From: Desulfobacterales bacterium
GTDB taxonomy: Bacteria; Desulfobacterota; Desulfobacteria; Desulfobacterales; Desulfosalsimonadaceae
Assembly: GCA_007134875.1 (NCBI GenBank)
Contig: SLJY01000128.1
Location: 1-37,214 of the forward strand
Length of the DNA stretch: 37,214 nucleotides
Direction of reading: 5' to 3'
The notes below the pieces were generated by a model. That model saw nothing but the letters and a program-made list of their open reading frames with translations. It was not told the DNA's origin and did not search any database. The position numbers and the translations under genes were made by a program. Shown piece after piece: positions 1 through 11,289 of the stretch (position 1 is its first letter; every line of letters begins with the position of its first letter).

Positions 1-1347
1 CCGCGCAGGCGGTATTTCCGGTAGTCTGATTTTTTCGGCTCTCCGCTTTCAAATACGATAATGCCCGATACCATCTCTTTTCCACGGGTGCCGGAGTTGT
101 CGATGCATTCGATGCGATTCGGGTATGCAGGAAGATGCAGTCTCTTTTGGATGCCTTCCAGGAGCCGGGATGCACTTCGCGCGGATTCGGCAAGTACCCT
201 CAGGCGCTCCGCCGCATTCGCGGACGCCATTTCCGCAAGGCGTACCCGGCTGCCCCGCTTCGGATGAATGACATCGACTTTTCGCCCCCTGATACCACCA
301 AGAAGCCTGTTGTACATGGCGGTATCGTCAACGGGTGATGCGACGATGATTTCCCGGGGTATGCGTTCGGGGGCGTCGTAGTACTGGCTGATAAAGGCCC
401 CGATAAGATTGCCGTCCCCGGATACGGCAAGGGTTTCCGGATCGCTCACCGTGTAGTCCTTCATTCCCTGGACATGCCCGTTCCGGACGGTAGCCACCAA
501 AATAAGCGCCAGGTCATCGGTGCGCGCCACGGCCACGGCATCCCGGTCCTTGAAATCAGTGGTTACGGCCACCTGCTTTTCCACGACCCGGTTGACGGCG
601 ACCATCTTGTCCCGCAGTTGGGCCGCTACTTCGTACGCCTGCCGGTCCGCCGCCTCCGTCATTTCTTTTTTTATTTTCCGCACCAGGTCGACGGCTCTGC
701 CGGAGAGCAGCATCCGGACTTCCTCCATGATTTCCATGTATTGCCGCGGATCGACGTCGCGGGCGCAGGGAGCCGGACAGGCATTGATCTGGAAATTCAA
801 ACACGGCCTGCGGCGGGGCTTGGGCTCGGGGTGCCTGCATTTTCTGAGCCGGAAATTCCGGTTGATCAGGCGGAGGGTTTCGCGAAGGGCGCCGGCCGAT
901 GAGTAGGGGCCAAAGTACAAGGCCCCGTCCTTTTTGATTTTCCGTACCACCGTCAGATTGGGATAGCGTGCGGACGGGTCGATCCGAAGGGACGGGTACC
1001 GTTTGTCATCCTTGAGAATAACGTTATAGCGCGGCCGGTGGCGCTTGATCAGGTTCGACTCGAGAATAAGGGCCTCGTTTTCCGTGGCGGTGAGCACGGT
1101 CTCGAAATCCGAGATTTTACGAACCAGCATCCCGGTCTTGTAATCCGTGGGCCAGGATTTTGAAAAATAGGTTGAAAGCCGGTTTTTAAGGTTGGATGCC
1201 TTTCCGACGTAAATCACCCTGCCTTGGTTGTCTTTCATGATATAGACACCGGGACTTCGGGGAACGCCGGTCAGGCGCTCCGCAAGGTCTGATTCGGCTT
1301 TTTCAGCCGTTTCGCCGGCGCTTTTTGTTTCAGCAACCGTTTTGGGA

Positions 1348-1370
<23 letters not shown>
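1..1370 (-). CDS. uvrC: UvrABC excision nuclease subunit C, partial (C-terminus beyond left edge)
   Basis: UvrC makes the two incisions around a UvrB-marked DNA lesion. About 456 residues are visible. After a short lead comes the GIY-YIG nuclease core (PGVYIMKD, then [14 protein letters not shown]), then the conserved CPAPC segment and a UVR motif of the kind that contacts UvrB ([20 protein letters not shown]). The reading frame is open to the window edge, so the C-terminal RNase H-like and HhH domains lie outside. The start is taken as TTG at 1370, the only ATG, GTG or TTG start upstream of the PGVY motif in this frame. It overlaps the end of uvrB by 23 nt, which suggests translational coupling. 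No strong ribosome site is seen in front of it, so the exact start is uncertain although the identity is not. Confidence 0.93.
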
Positions 1371-3369
<1,999 letters not shown>

Positions 3370-3417
3370 AAGATCTTGCCGTAAAGGCAACTTGAAAGCT
3401 ATCGATATATTTATATT

Positions 3418-4881
3418 TCAGGATTGTTTCATTTTCCACACGGTCCCGTCCGAACGGTCCTCAAGGATAACGCCCGTGTCAAGCAGTTCATCCCGAATCC
3501 GGTCGGCCGTCTGAAAATCCTTGTCCTTTCGGGCCTGCCTTCGCCGGGCGATCTTCTCTTCGACCCAGGCCGGATCGATCTGCCTGCGGTCTGCGGCCTG
3601 ATTCTGTTTTTCGGTAAAATAAGCATCCGGTGTTCGCCTGGCAATGCCCAGAACGGATCCGATGCCAAGGATATCGGCGGTATCCTGCAGAATCCCCTCT
3701 TTGCCGACCGCATTTTTGCCGTTTTCGCCCGCATCTATCAGGCGGTTGATTTTGCGCACGGTTTCAAACAGTATGCCGATGGCCCGGGCCGTATTGAAAT
3801 CATCGTCCATGGCTTCCAGAAACTGGCTTCCGGTTTCGGATTCGAAAGAAAAGACCGCGGAGCCAGGCTTGGGGACCTCAAGCGTTTGTCCCGTGAACTG
3901 CTCCACGCGGGCCAGGAGGCTGTAAATTCGGTCGATACCGGCGGTCGCCTCCAGCATGGCCTGTTCGGTGTAATCCAACGGAGAGCGATAGTGGCTGGAC
4001 AGGAGAAACAATCGCAGGGCTTCAGGGTCCCAGGCCTTGACGATATCCCGGATCGTGAGAAAATTGCCCAGCGATTTGGACATTTTTTCCTGGTCGATGT
4101 TGATAAACCCGTTATGGACCCAGTAGCGGACGAAGGTTTTGCCGAAAGCCGCCTCGGACTGTGCGATTTCGTTTTCATGGTGGGGAAAGATGAGGTCTTT
4201 GCCGCCCCCGTGGATGTCGAAGGTCTGTCCCAGGTATTCCGCGCTCATGGCGGAGCACTCGATGTGCCATCCGGGGCGTCCCTTTCCCCACGGGCTGTCC
4301 CACTGCGGCTCATCCGGCTTGGACGCCTTCCAGAGCACGAAATCGTAGGGGTTTTTCTTCCGGGGGTCCACTTCAACCCGGGACCCGGCCACCATGTCCT
4401 CCAGCCGCCGGCCGGATAGCTTTCCGTAATCCGGAAATTTTTCCACGCTGAAATAGACGTCCCCCCCCGCCTCATAGGCAAACCCCTTGTCAATCAGGGC
4501 GGAAATGATGGCGATAATCTGATCGACGTGCTCCGTGGCGCGGGGTTCCATGGTGGGAGGAACCATGTTGAGGCTTTTCATGTCCTCGTGAAATTCGTGG
4601 ATGTATTTTTCCGCCACTTCGTCGGAGGTCATACCGGTTTCATTGGCCTTGGCGATGATCTTGTCGTCCACGTCGGTAAAATTACGGACATAGAACACGT
4701 CAAAGCCCCGGACCTTAAGGTACCGGTAGATCACATCGAAAACAACCACCGACCGGGCATGTCCGATATGACAGGAATCGTAGACCGTGGGCCCGCAGAC
4801 GTACATGCGCACCCGGCCTGGATCGACGGGCTCGAATACTTCCTTCTGCCTGCTCAATGAGTTATATAACCTGATCGTCAT
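3418..4881 (-). CDS. cysS: Cysteinyl-tRNA synthetase
   Basis: Class I aminoacyl-tRNA synthetase charging tRNA-Cys. The 487-residue protein starts [10 protein letters not shown]. It shows the zinc ligand Cys29 in YVCGPTVYD, the HIGH motif at residues 38-41, the WHIECSAMS and [11 protein letters not shown] zinc-site segments, and KMSKSLGN. The frame stays open upstream to 5037, but that extension is the translation of a degenerate R1 repeat and matches no synthetase, so ATG 4881 is chosen. It lies downstream of ispF and 48 nt upstream of uvrB on the same strand. Confidence 0.97.
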   Translation of the reverse strand: MTIRLYNSLSRQKEVFEPVDPGRVRMYVCGPTVYDSCHIGHARSVVVFDVIYRYLKVRGFDVFYVRNFTDVDDKIIAKANETGMTSDEVAEKYIHEFHEDMKSLNMVPPTMEPRATEHVDQIIAIISALIDKGFAYEAGGDVYFSVEKFPDYGKLSGRRLEDMVAGSRVEVDPRKKNPYDFVLWKASKPDEPQWDSPWGKGRPGWHIECSAMSAEYLGQTFDIHGGGKDLIFPHHENEIAQSEAAFGKTFVRYWVHNGFINIDQEKMSKSLGNFLTIRDIVKAWDPEALRLFLLSSHYRSPLDYTEQAMLEATAGIDRIYSLLARVEQFTGQTLEVPKPGSAVFSFESETGSQFLEAMDDDFNTARAIGILFETVRKINRLIDAGENGKNAVGKEGILQDTADILGIGSVLGIARRTPDAYFTEKQNQAADRRQIDPAWVEEKIARRRQARKDKDFQTADRIRDELLDTGVILEDRSDGTVWKMKQS

Positions 4882-4913
4882 AGCCTGAAATCCGTTTTGT
4901 TTTGATACTGTGA

Positions 4914-5063
4914 TTGACCTCTTCGTAAAAGAACAATATCTGCGCCTGCGCTCGATTGCTAATAATTTCAAGTACCTAATCACACTGGATTCTTCTTCAA
5001 TCGCGAAAGCCTTGATCTTGGGCGTTTTACAAAGCATCCGGATCGAGGCTTTTTACGGGTTCA
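4914..5063 (-). repeat. Degenerate R1 inverted-repeat element, reverse orientation (copy E)
   Basis: Read on the minus strand, this gap between ispF and cysS matches the R1 element seen on the plus strand at 8888, 18067 and 30062. Shared blocks include the terminal CGTAAAAAG, CGATCCGG, GCTTTGTAAAA, AAGATCAAGG and, near the far end, CAATATCTGCG in its reversed form. It is more diverged than the other copies. It fills most of the 210-nt intergenic region. Confidence 0.75.
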
Positions 5064-5091
5064 TCATGATTGCCCGGAAAAATGGCCGTGC

Positions 5092-5562
5092 TTACGAACC
5101 GATCATGACAATGCACATGGCGGCGATCCCTTCCCCTTTTCCGATAAAACCCAGTCCTTCGGTGGTGGTCGCCTTGATATTCACACAATCCACCGGAAGC
5201 ACCAGCGCGGCGGCGATATTTTCCGCCATCCCCGCCCGGTACGGTGCGAGCCGGGGGGCTTCCGCGAATACGGTCGCATCGACATTGTAAATCCGGGGGA
5301 ATGCTTGGCCCACCATCTGCCGCGTCCGCTCCAGCAGTCGGATGCTGACGGCGTCCCGGTAGGCCGGATCCGAATCGGGGAAGTGGTACCCGATATCTAC
5401 CAGGCCAGCGGCACCCAGCAGGGCGTCGCACACGGCATGAACCAGCACATCGGCGTCCGAGTGGCCGTCCAGTCCCTTTTCATAGGGGATCTCCACGCCG
5501 CCCAGAACCAACCGCCTGCCCTTCACCAACCTGTGCACATCATTGCCGATGCCGACGCGCAT
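5092..5562 (-). CDS. ispF: 2-C-methyl-D-erythritol 2,4-cyclodiphosphate synthase
   Basis: IspF catalyses the cyclisation step of the non-mevalonate isoprenoid pathway, forming MEcPP and releasing CMP. The 156-residue protein is full length. Metal ligands are visible as Asp8 and His10 (NDVHRL) and His42 (GHSDADVLVHA), with the DIGYHFPDSD segment and the C-terminal TTEGLGFIGKGEG nucleotide-binding segment. The ATG at 5562 has an AGGAG ribosome site about 6 nt upstream. It sits between the HDAC-like gene (99 nt upstream) and cysS, in a minus-strand run leading to uvrB and uvrC. Many related bacteria have IspD next to or fused with IspF; here no ispD is in view. Confidence 0.96.
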   Translation of the reverse strand: MRVGIGNDVHRLVKGRRLVLGGVEIPYEKGLDGHSDADVLVHAVCDALLGAAGLVDIGYHFPDSDPAYRDAVSIRLLERTRQMVGQAFPRIYNVDATVFAEAPRLAPYRAGMAENIAAALVLPVDCVNIKATTTEGLGFIGKGEGIAAMCIVMIGS

Positions 5563-5661
5563 AACCGCTCCTGATTATAAAATCATAGGGTTTCATAGCA
5601 TATCAGTGCACCATGGTAAACGGGCAAATGCCCGCCCGGGTGAACACGGGAGCTATTTCCC

Positions 5662-6417
5662 TTATTCGTCGTCCGGCATCCACAGGCCGCCCATGAGGGC
5701 GGCGGCGTTCCGGCCCAGCACGTTGTGATTATAGCCCCCCTCGAGCAGGGCGAAGCATCCGCCCCCGGAACCCCTTGCCGCATGCCGGACCATCCGGCCG
5801 ATGGCGCGGTAGTCGTCGGTTGCCATCAGTCCGCCCCAGTCGTTCATGTGATTGTCGAAGCCGGCTGAAATACCGATCAGATCGACCCGGTTTTCCGAAA
5901 GAATCTGTTCCACTTCGTACAGATATTTCTCCCGGGAGTTTTTGGCGATATTGAACGTTTTGACCCAGTGTTTTCCCCCCAGGATATTGTCGGTTCCGTC
6001 TCCGTAATGAAGATCGATATCCAGTACAATCGCTGAACCGATACGTTTTTCTTCATGCAGCGCAAGAAGGGCGATGGCCATGTTGTTGAAATAACAGAAC
6101 CCCCATGAACTGTCCGCCGAAGCATGATGACCCGGCGGCCGGATTGCCCCGAAAGCCGGCTCTTCCAATCCGATACGGGCTGTGTCGATGGCGGCGCCCG
6201 CTGCAAGCGCGGCAACGTCGTACAGCCCCTGGCGCTTCACATCATCGACGTGATGCCGGGTATGCGCCAGCAGGATCTGTTTTTCGGACGCATAACCGGG
6301 GCTGGTGATTTCGGCGTATTCCGGCAGCGCCCGGATAACGGATTCCATACGTCCCGGTTCTGCGGCCGGATCCCGCGTGTATACCGTGTAAAAATACTCA
6401 TCGAACAATACTTTCAT
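5662..6417 (-). CDS. Histone-deacetylase superfamily (AcuC/Hdac-like) zinc deacetylase
   Basis: This is a member of the arginase/deacetylase fold family that hydrolyses acetyl-amide bonds; bacterial members act on acetyl-lysine, acetylpolyamines or acetoin-related substrates. The active site looks complete: the His pair at 97-98 (RPPGHHA), zinc ligands Asp133 or Asp135 with His137 (LDIDLHYGDGT), Asp188 (GISAGFD) and the GGYN segment at 227-230. At 251 residues it is shorter than most AcuC proteins (over 300). A strong AGGAGG site lies 9 nt before the ATG. The FN3/barrel gene lies 47 nt upstream and ispF 99 nt downstream on the same strand. The substrate cannot be told from the sequence. Confidence 0.88.
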   Translation of the reverse strand: MKVLFDEYFYTVYTRDPAAEPGRMESVIRALPEYAEITSPGYASEKQILLAHTRHHVDDVKRQGLYDVAALAAGAAIDTARIGLEEPAFGAIRPPGHHASADSSWGFCYFNNMAIALLALHEEKRIGSAIVLDIDLHYGDGTDNILGGKHWVKTFNIAKNSREKYLYEVEQILSENRVDLIGISAGFDNHMNDWGGLMATDDYRAIGRMVRHAARGSGGGCFALLEGGYNHNVLGRNAAALMGGLWMPDDE

Positions 6418-6464
6418 CCGGAATTTCCTCCTTATTTATGGCTATCGGGATCGGGATCGAAATG

Positions 6465-8060
6465 TCAAAAGCTGTAAAACCCCCCGATCAAAAACATCCA
6501 CCCGCCAAGGTCCACATCGTTCTTCCCAAACCGATCGATCACGGAATACCGCGTTTCCAACATCATGCCCCACCGGCGGTACCGGGTATCCGTATTATGC
6601 AGCCACAGCCCGGCCCGGCCGTGGTATCCCCCGATCCACTTACTGGTATCGTCGCGGGTATCCAGATCCGAGGTTTCCCGGATATACCAGTAATCCGGAC
6701 CGGCCCCGACGAAGCCCCATATATAGGGGATGATCGGAAAGCGTGCGTTGAGCGATGCGGTGACCGGGACCATGGTATAGGTGGCGTCCACCCCGGTGCG
6801 CGATCCGGTTGCGGTCGTCCGGAGCGTCCCGGAAGAGCGCATGAAACCGGCATGTAAATCGGCTGTGAAATACCGGTGCAGGCCCCGCTCGTAAAAAAGA
6901 AAAACAGGATAGTTGTCCGTGCCGTAATGATCGTCGAAATCCGATTCGGCCGGAATGAAATACCCTCCGGATATGCCCGCCTTGTTCGGATGTTCGGTTA
7001 CGTCGTAATCCTCCCTGCGAATTTCCCTCGACCCGGAAACGCTTCCCACAAAGCATCCGCTTGAAAAATCGTCGAAACGATCCGTGAAGGACGCCATCTC
7101 CTCGACCGTTATGGCGATTTCCGCCGTGGGATCGCTTTCATTGCCGGTTTCGTCGTAGGCGACGGCGGAAAAATGCCATTCGCTGTAAAACGGACGGTCT
7201 TCAAGAGTCAATACAGCCGATCGGCCCGTATCCGCCTCGCTGTCCGGTGCGCCGGGCGTCTCGCCGTAAAGGATGATCACCCCGGCATAATCGGTCATGT
7301 TCTCGTTGCCGGGCGTTACGGTGACGGTTATTTCCTTCTCGTCCGAGAGGCGTGCCCGGATGCCGGACGGGGTGTCGGGGGCAATGGTATCCGGAAGCGT
7401 ATCCAAGATGATCTCCCCGGCCTTTGCGGACGCCTCCGCCTCATCGTTCACGAAAGCCATGGCGCTGATATTGAAATAATACCGTGTATCTGAATCCAGA
7501 GCCGTTATTTCGACCGCGGTTTCATCTCCGTTCAACCCGATCGGATCGCCGTACGCACCAGGGGATGTCCCGTAATAGATCCGGTATTCATCGACATCCG
7601 AATCCGGGCTTTCATCCCACACCAGCCGGACGGATGTCTCCGTTCTCCAGCCTTCTTGCGGGGCTCTCCAGAAATTTTTCGGCGGTTCAGGGGCCTTGTC
7701 TTCCGGAAGGGTCCTGACAGACTGCGGATCGGATCGATCACCCTCCCCAAGAAAAGGATACTCGACTGACATGGCAAATTCATATTCGGTATTTGGTTCA
7801 AGTCCTTCGATAGTGTACTCTTCCCGGTTCGGATTCTCGATTGTTTCCTTTTCCGGAAAATCCGATTCTGGTAACCCCCAGTAGATATAATATGCCTCCG
7901 CATCCGTCACTCTCTCCCAGTTCACGGTCACAGAGCATACATCCGGCTCATAAGAAATATTGCCCGGGGGTTGGAGAGTGGCGGTGAACACAGTGATCGC
8001 GGGGATCAACAAGAAAACAAAACATACAATCAAAAAAAGAAGGTTTCTTATACGTCTCAA
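6465..8060 (-). CDS. Exported protein with three fibronectin type III domains and a C-terminal beta-barrel-like domain
   Basis: The 531-residue protein begins with a signal peptide (hydrophobic stretch at residues 6-26). Three FN3-like repeats follow, at about 30-117, 122-220 and 226-320. Each has the Trp on strand B (VTVNWE, VRLVWD) and the late Tyr segments (TEYEFAMS, TRYYFNIS) of the fold. From about 330 to the end the sequence changes to alternating aromatic strands and finishes in FYSF, as in outer-membrane barrels with a C-terminal Phe. I infer surface-exposed or periplasmic FN3 repeats tethered by an outer-membrane barrel. The start is a TTG that overlaps the stop of the truncated GDPD gene by 4 nt (TTGA), so translation is probably coupled. 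Its function is not known. Confidence 0.8.
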   Translation of the reverse strand: MRRIRNLLFLIVCFVFLLIPAITVFTATLQPPGNISYEPDVCSVTVNWERVTDAEAYYIYWGLPESDFPEKETIENPNREEYTIEGLEPNTEYEFAMSVEYPFLGEGDRSDPQSVRTLPEDKAPEPPKNFWRAPQEGWRTETSVRLVWDESPDSDVDEYRIYYGTSPGAYGDPIGLNGDETAVEITALDSDTRYYFNISAMAFVNDEAEASAKAGEIILDTLPDTIAPDTPSGIRARLSDEKEITVTVTPGNENMTDYAGVIILYGETPGAPDSEADTGRSAVLTLEDRPFYSEWHFSAVAYDETGNESDPTAEIAITVEEMASFTDRFDDFSSGCFVGSVSGSREIRREDYDVTEHPNKAGISGGYFIPAESDFDDHYGTDNYPVFLFYERGLHRYFTADLHAGFMRSSGTLRTTATGSRTGVDATYTMVPVTASLNARFPIIPYIWGFVGAGPDYWYIRETSDLDTRDDTSKWIGGYHGRAGLWLHNTDTRYRRWGMMLETRYSVIDRFGKNDVDLGGWMFLIGGFYSF

Positions 8061-8614
8061 AGCGCTTTCCTTTTCTCAGCGAGATGAAAGAAATATGGCG
8101 CTAATGCAGCGGGATCATCGCTTACGATGAAGTCCGCTCCCGCGTCCAGGGCCGCATCGAGTTGACGGGTGGTATTGCAGGACCAGACCAGGATTTTTTT
8201 CCCGGCCGCATGCACGGATGCTGTAAACCTTTTTTCCAGAGATTCGAGCGGCAGGCCGTATCCGTGCAATGCCTCAGCGTTCTCCTGTCCCCATGACGCT
8301 GCCGGTTCATGGTCCGGCCCGGTCCGGTTCAAGATCGTTTTCAGGCCGGGAGCCCGCCGGTGAACCACCTCAAGCATTTCCGCATCAAACGACAGGAGGT
8401 ACAAGCCTTCCGGAAGACCGGTTCCGGCATACTTCAGGAGCATCCGGCAAACAGAGTCCGCAAGCCTGCGGCCGGCTTTTTCAGATCGACGGCCCCTCGC
8501 AACCGCGCATTTAAGTTCAACAAACAGGTGTGTTCTTAAAATATATCGATGCAGAACATCCTCAAGGCGGAGCAGTTGAGTCCCTGCATGGTCATCGACA
8601 ATCACGTTGGACAA
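8057..8614 (-). pseudogene. N-terminally truncated glycerophosphodiester phosphodiesterase (GDPD)
   Basis: The 185 residues match the C-terminal two thirds of a GDPD TIM barrel: FVELK (a metal/catalytic Glu strand), LLSFDAEML, KKILVWSCN and GADFIVSDDPAAL. The N-terminal third is missing, namely the HRG...ENT active-site strand and the first catalytic loop. An in-frame stop lies just upstream, near 8640, and nothing upstream to 9100 resembles the missing part; that space holds repeats. The only start is TTG at 8614. Without the HRG histidine the enzyme should be inactive, so I call it a remnant. It could still be translated and deliver ribosomes to the FN3/barrel gene through the TTGA overlap. 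Confidence 0.7.
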
Positions 8615-8734
8615 ACAATTAAGACAGACCGTGTTTGTGCTTGACCTTCAGTAAAAGATATGATTGTTTACGTTAAGGTTAATTTTGACGATTTCGCAAA
8701 AAATAACTTTTTCAAGCCTCTCACGGAAATCGGC

Positions 8735-8780
8735 TTAATCCGTATCAATCTGTGTTAATCCGTATGATCTGTGGGCTTAA
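8735..8780 (+). repeat. R3 short repeat (AATCTGTGTTAATCCG type)
   Basis: Contains AATCTGTGTTAATCCGTATG followed by ATCTGTGGGCTTAA. The same words recur at 15952-15986, and in inverted form at 16019-16049. This is a small dispersed intergenic repeat. Confidence 0.7.
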
Positions 8781-8887
8781 CACGTTTTAAGGCTACCCGG
8801 CGGCCCGGCTGCATGGGCCGTTTCCTTATGAATGTAAACCGGATCGGATCGCTTGTCGATTTTTTTCGGTTTTTATAAGATTCATGG

Positions 8888-9033
8888 ACTCGTAAAAAGT
8901 CGCGATCCGGCGGCTTTGTAAAAAGTTCAAGATCAAGGTTTGCGCGATTTCGAAGAATGCAGAGTACTTATTGTACGTGAAATTCTGAGAAATCGCGCGT
9001 AACGCAGATATTGGACTTTTTACGAAGCGGTCA
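8888..9033 (+). repeat. R1 inverted-repeat element (copy A)
   Basis: About 146 bp bounded by CGTAAAAAGT on the left and ACTTTTTACG on the right. Inner palindromic arms are GCGCGATTTC and GAAATCGCGC. It matches copies at 18067-18211 and 30062-30232, but lacks about 23 nt in the middle that both of those carry (the segment around TGTTTACAAGGCGTAAG). It holds no coding sequence; its structure is MITE-like or hairpin-like. It lies 68 nt upstream of the acyl-CoA synthetase gene. Confidence 0.85.
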
Positions 9034-9101
9034 AGACTGTTGTTTTTATAACAGATTGCTCAGCAAATTGTAACCCCGTTCACTCCCGGAGGCCAACGTA
9101 C

Positions 9102-11201
9102 ATGGATAAACTGTTTTACCCGGATTCGATCGTTGTCATGGGTCTGTCGAAAAAAACGAGCAACGTCCCGCGCATTATACTGGAAAACCTTATCCGATGG
9201 GGGTACATGGGCCGCATATTCGGCGTCAATCCCCGATCGAAGGATCTTCACGTGGACGGGGTGCGGATGTACCGCTCCATCGAAGAACTGCCCGTGGTCC
9301 CGGACCTGTGCGTCGCACTGATCCCTGCCACGCTCGTTCCGGACGCCATCGAATCCTGCGGTCGTTTCGGCATTCCCTACATGGCGATTCCCTCGGGCGG
9401 ATTCAACGAAAGCGGCCAGGAGGGCGAAAAACTGGCGAAAGCTGCCATGGAAAAGTCAACGCAGTACGGCGTCCGCTTCATCGGCCCCAACGGCCTGACC
9501 GTTGCCAACACGGCCAATGGCCTGTGCCTTCCTTTTATACCGCTTTATCGGCCGCCCAAGGGCGGGCTTTCCGTCATCACCCAGTCCGGCGGCCTGGGGC
9601 TGATCATCTGGAACCTGATGAAAAGCGAAAACGTCGGCATGGCAAAATTCGCCAGCATCGGCAATAAACTGGACTTAAACGAGATCGATTTTCTGGAATA
9701 TTTTTCCGAAGACCCGGAAACCACCGTTATCGCCATGTACCTGGAAAGCATTTCCGACGGGAGAAAACTCGTCGAGGCGGCCGCGCGAAGCAAAAAGCCG
9801 GTGATCGTGTTCAAGTCGAGCACCACAAGGGCCGGCGGCCGGGCCGCCATGAGCCATACGGCGGCGGTCAGCCACGATGACGCGGTCATCGACGCCGCTT
9901 TCGAGCGTGCCGGAATCATCCGTATCCGGCAGTTTTCCGATTTTATTTCCATGGCCAAGGTATTCAAGCTGCCGCCTTTCAAAGGGGACCGGCTCATGGT
10001 CATGAGCCCCGCCGGCGGATTCACGGTCATCCTTGCGGACCTGATCGAAAAATGCGGGTTTTCCTTTGCCGACCCAGGCAGGGAATTTTACGAGGAGCTT
10101 CAGAATTACGCCAATGCCGGCGTCATCAATTTTTCAAATCCCCTGGACATGGGCGATATTTACGATCCGGACATGTACGCCCAGGTATTTTTTTCCGTGC
10201 TTCACAATGAAAACGTGGACGGCGCCGTGTACGTGACCCAGTGGCCGGATATGCCCCGGGGCGAGGACGTGTTTACGCGAATGTTCAACACGGATCTTTC
10301 AAAGGAAACCATCGGCGCCATCCAGTCCTCGGGAAAACCCATGGGCGTGTGCCTGTACGGACACACCAACACCCTCTCGCGCATCAAGCACAACATCGCC
10401 TTTCCCCTGTTCAACAATCCCGAGGAAATGGTCGATGCGATCCGGGCGCAGATGGAATTTTACAGAGGGCGCGCCCGGGAACCAATTGCTCCGTCGCTGC
10501 CTCCGCATTTCGATGAACAACATGGTGCATCCTGGATTGACGCCCGCTTAGGCGATATCGGGGAGGATGCCCTGGAACTGATGACGGCTGCGGGGATTCC
10601 GATCGCACCTTCTGAGGCGGTCGCCGATGCGGAGGGCGCCCGTGCGGCGGCTGATCGGATCGGATGCCCTGTGGTTTGCAAACTCATTTCCCCGGATGCC
10701 ATCCACAAGTCCGATGCGGGCGGGGTGATCACCCATATTGCAACACCAGCGGATGCCGCTGGGGCTTTTGAACAAATCCGGGACAATCTTCGTTTCCATG
10801 ACAGCAGCGCCCGGTTCGAAGGCGCGCGGGTTATGAAGATGGCGGGCGACGGCTTCGATATGCTGGTGGGCGGAAAACGCGATCCCGTGTTCGGTCCGGT
10901 GGCGGTTTTCGGCTTTGGCGGCATTTACGTGGAGGTTTTTTCGGACGTGGAAATCGTTTTGTGCCCGTCCGAAGAAACCGAAATCCGCGAAAAGCTCATG
11001 CGCCTTAAATCCTTTCCGATTCTCTCGGGCGCGCGCGGCCGTGAAGCGGTGGATATTGACGGATTTATCGACACGGTGGTGCGTGTAACCCATCTCATGG
11101 ACCGCTTTCCAAGGATCCTGGAGCTGGACCTGAACCCCGTAAGGATTCTCGCAGACGGATCGGGTGCGGTGGCGCTGGATGCAAGGATACGGCTGGATTA
11201 A
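9102..11201 (+). CDS. Acyl-CoA synthetase (NDP-forming), fused alpha-beta type
   Basis: The family interconverts acyl-CoA plus ADP and phosphate with free acid, CoA and ATP, allowing energy conservation in anaerobes; some close relatives bind CoA without catalysis. The 699-residue protein has a CoA-binding Rossmann domain (about 1-130), two succinyl-CoA-ligase-like domains (SVITQSGGLG; phospho-accepting His252 in AAMSHTAAVSHDD) and a C-terminal ATP-grasp domain from about 480 (VVCKLISPDAIHKSDAGGV, then LELDLNPVRI). The catalytic His motif is present, though its following residues differ from the common SHTGxLAG. The ATG at 9102 has GGAGG 9 nt upstream. It stands alone between repeat-bearing gaps. 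The acyl substrate cannot be told. Confidence 0.9.
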   Translation: MDKLFYPDSIVVMGLSKKTSNVPRIILENLIRWGYMGRIFGVNPRSKDLHVDGVRMYRSIEELPVVPDLCVALIPATLVPDAIESCGRFGIPYMAIPSGGFNESGQEGEKLAKAAMEKSTQYGVRFIGPNGLTVANTANGLCLPFIPLYRPPKGGLSVITQSGGLGLIIWNLMKSENVGMAKFASIGNKLDLNEIDFLEYFSEDPETTVIAMYLESISDGRKLVEAAARSKKPVIVFKSSTTRAGGRAAMSHTAAVSHDDAVIDAAFERAGIIRIRQFSDFISMAKVFKLPPFKGDRLMVMSPAGGFTVILADLIEKCGFSFADPGREFYEELQNYANAGVINFSNPLDMGDIYDPDMYAQVFFSVLHNENVDGAVYVTQWPDMPRGEDVFTRMFNTDLSKETIGAIQSSGKPMGVCLYGHTNTLSRIKHNIAFPLFNNPEEMVDAIRAQMEFYRGRAREPIAPSLPPHFDEQHGASWIDARLGDIGEDALELMTAAGIPIAPSEAVADAEGARAAADRIGCPVVCKLISPDAIHKSDAGGVITHIATPADAAGAFEQIRDNLRFHDSSARFEGARVMKMAGDGFDMLVGGKRDPVFGPVAVFGFGGIYVEVFSDVEIVLCPSEETEIREKLMRLKSFPILSGARGREAVDIDGFIDTVVRVTHLMDRFPRILELDLNPVRILADGSGAVALDARIRLD

Positions 11202-11289
11202 ATAGTGGCTGAACGAAAACCGTCATTTTCGTCAAGAGCATAGGATGCGATTTCTTCGTCAGCACATCCTGTGTTTCTTGACAACGGGA
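11202..11289. repeat. R2-type repeat between convergent genes (copy 1)
   Basis: Begins with AGTGGCTGAACGAAAACCGT, which is the reverse complement of the right end of the R2 element at 21362-21511. It holds the block AGGATGCGATTTCTTCGTCA...CATCCTGTG (11242-11273), which matches 19139-19170 at 27 of 32 positions. The AGGATG and CATCCT ends can pair as a hairpin. It is the only sequence between the acyl-CoA synthetase stop and the Hsp70 stop, so it may also act as a two-sided terminator. Confidence 0.6.

Larger units (their letters stand above)
8615..9101. other. Non-coding stretch between the GDPD remnant and the acyl-CoA synthetase
   Basis: No credible gene is seen here. It contains an R3 element (8735-8780) and an R1 element (8888-9033). 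The remaining parts (8615-8734 and 8781-8887) are AT-rich with no recognisable motif. A GGAGG ribosome site for the downstream gene sits about 9 nt before 9102. Confidence 0.7.

Noticed and set aside
5569-5574. TATAAT-like word (minus strand) just before ispF
   Set aside because: It is so close to the ribosome site that transcription from it would lose the AGGAG, and no good -35 lies 17 nt upstream.
8615-9101. Search for the missing N-terminal third of the GDPD
   Set aside because: No frame here gives an HRG or ENT motif; the space is AT-rich sequence and R3/R1 repeats.
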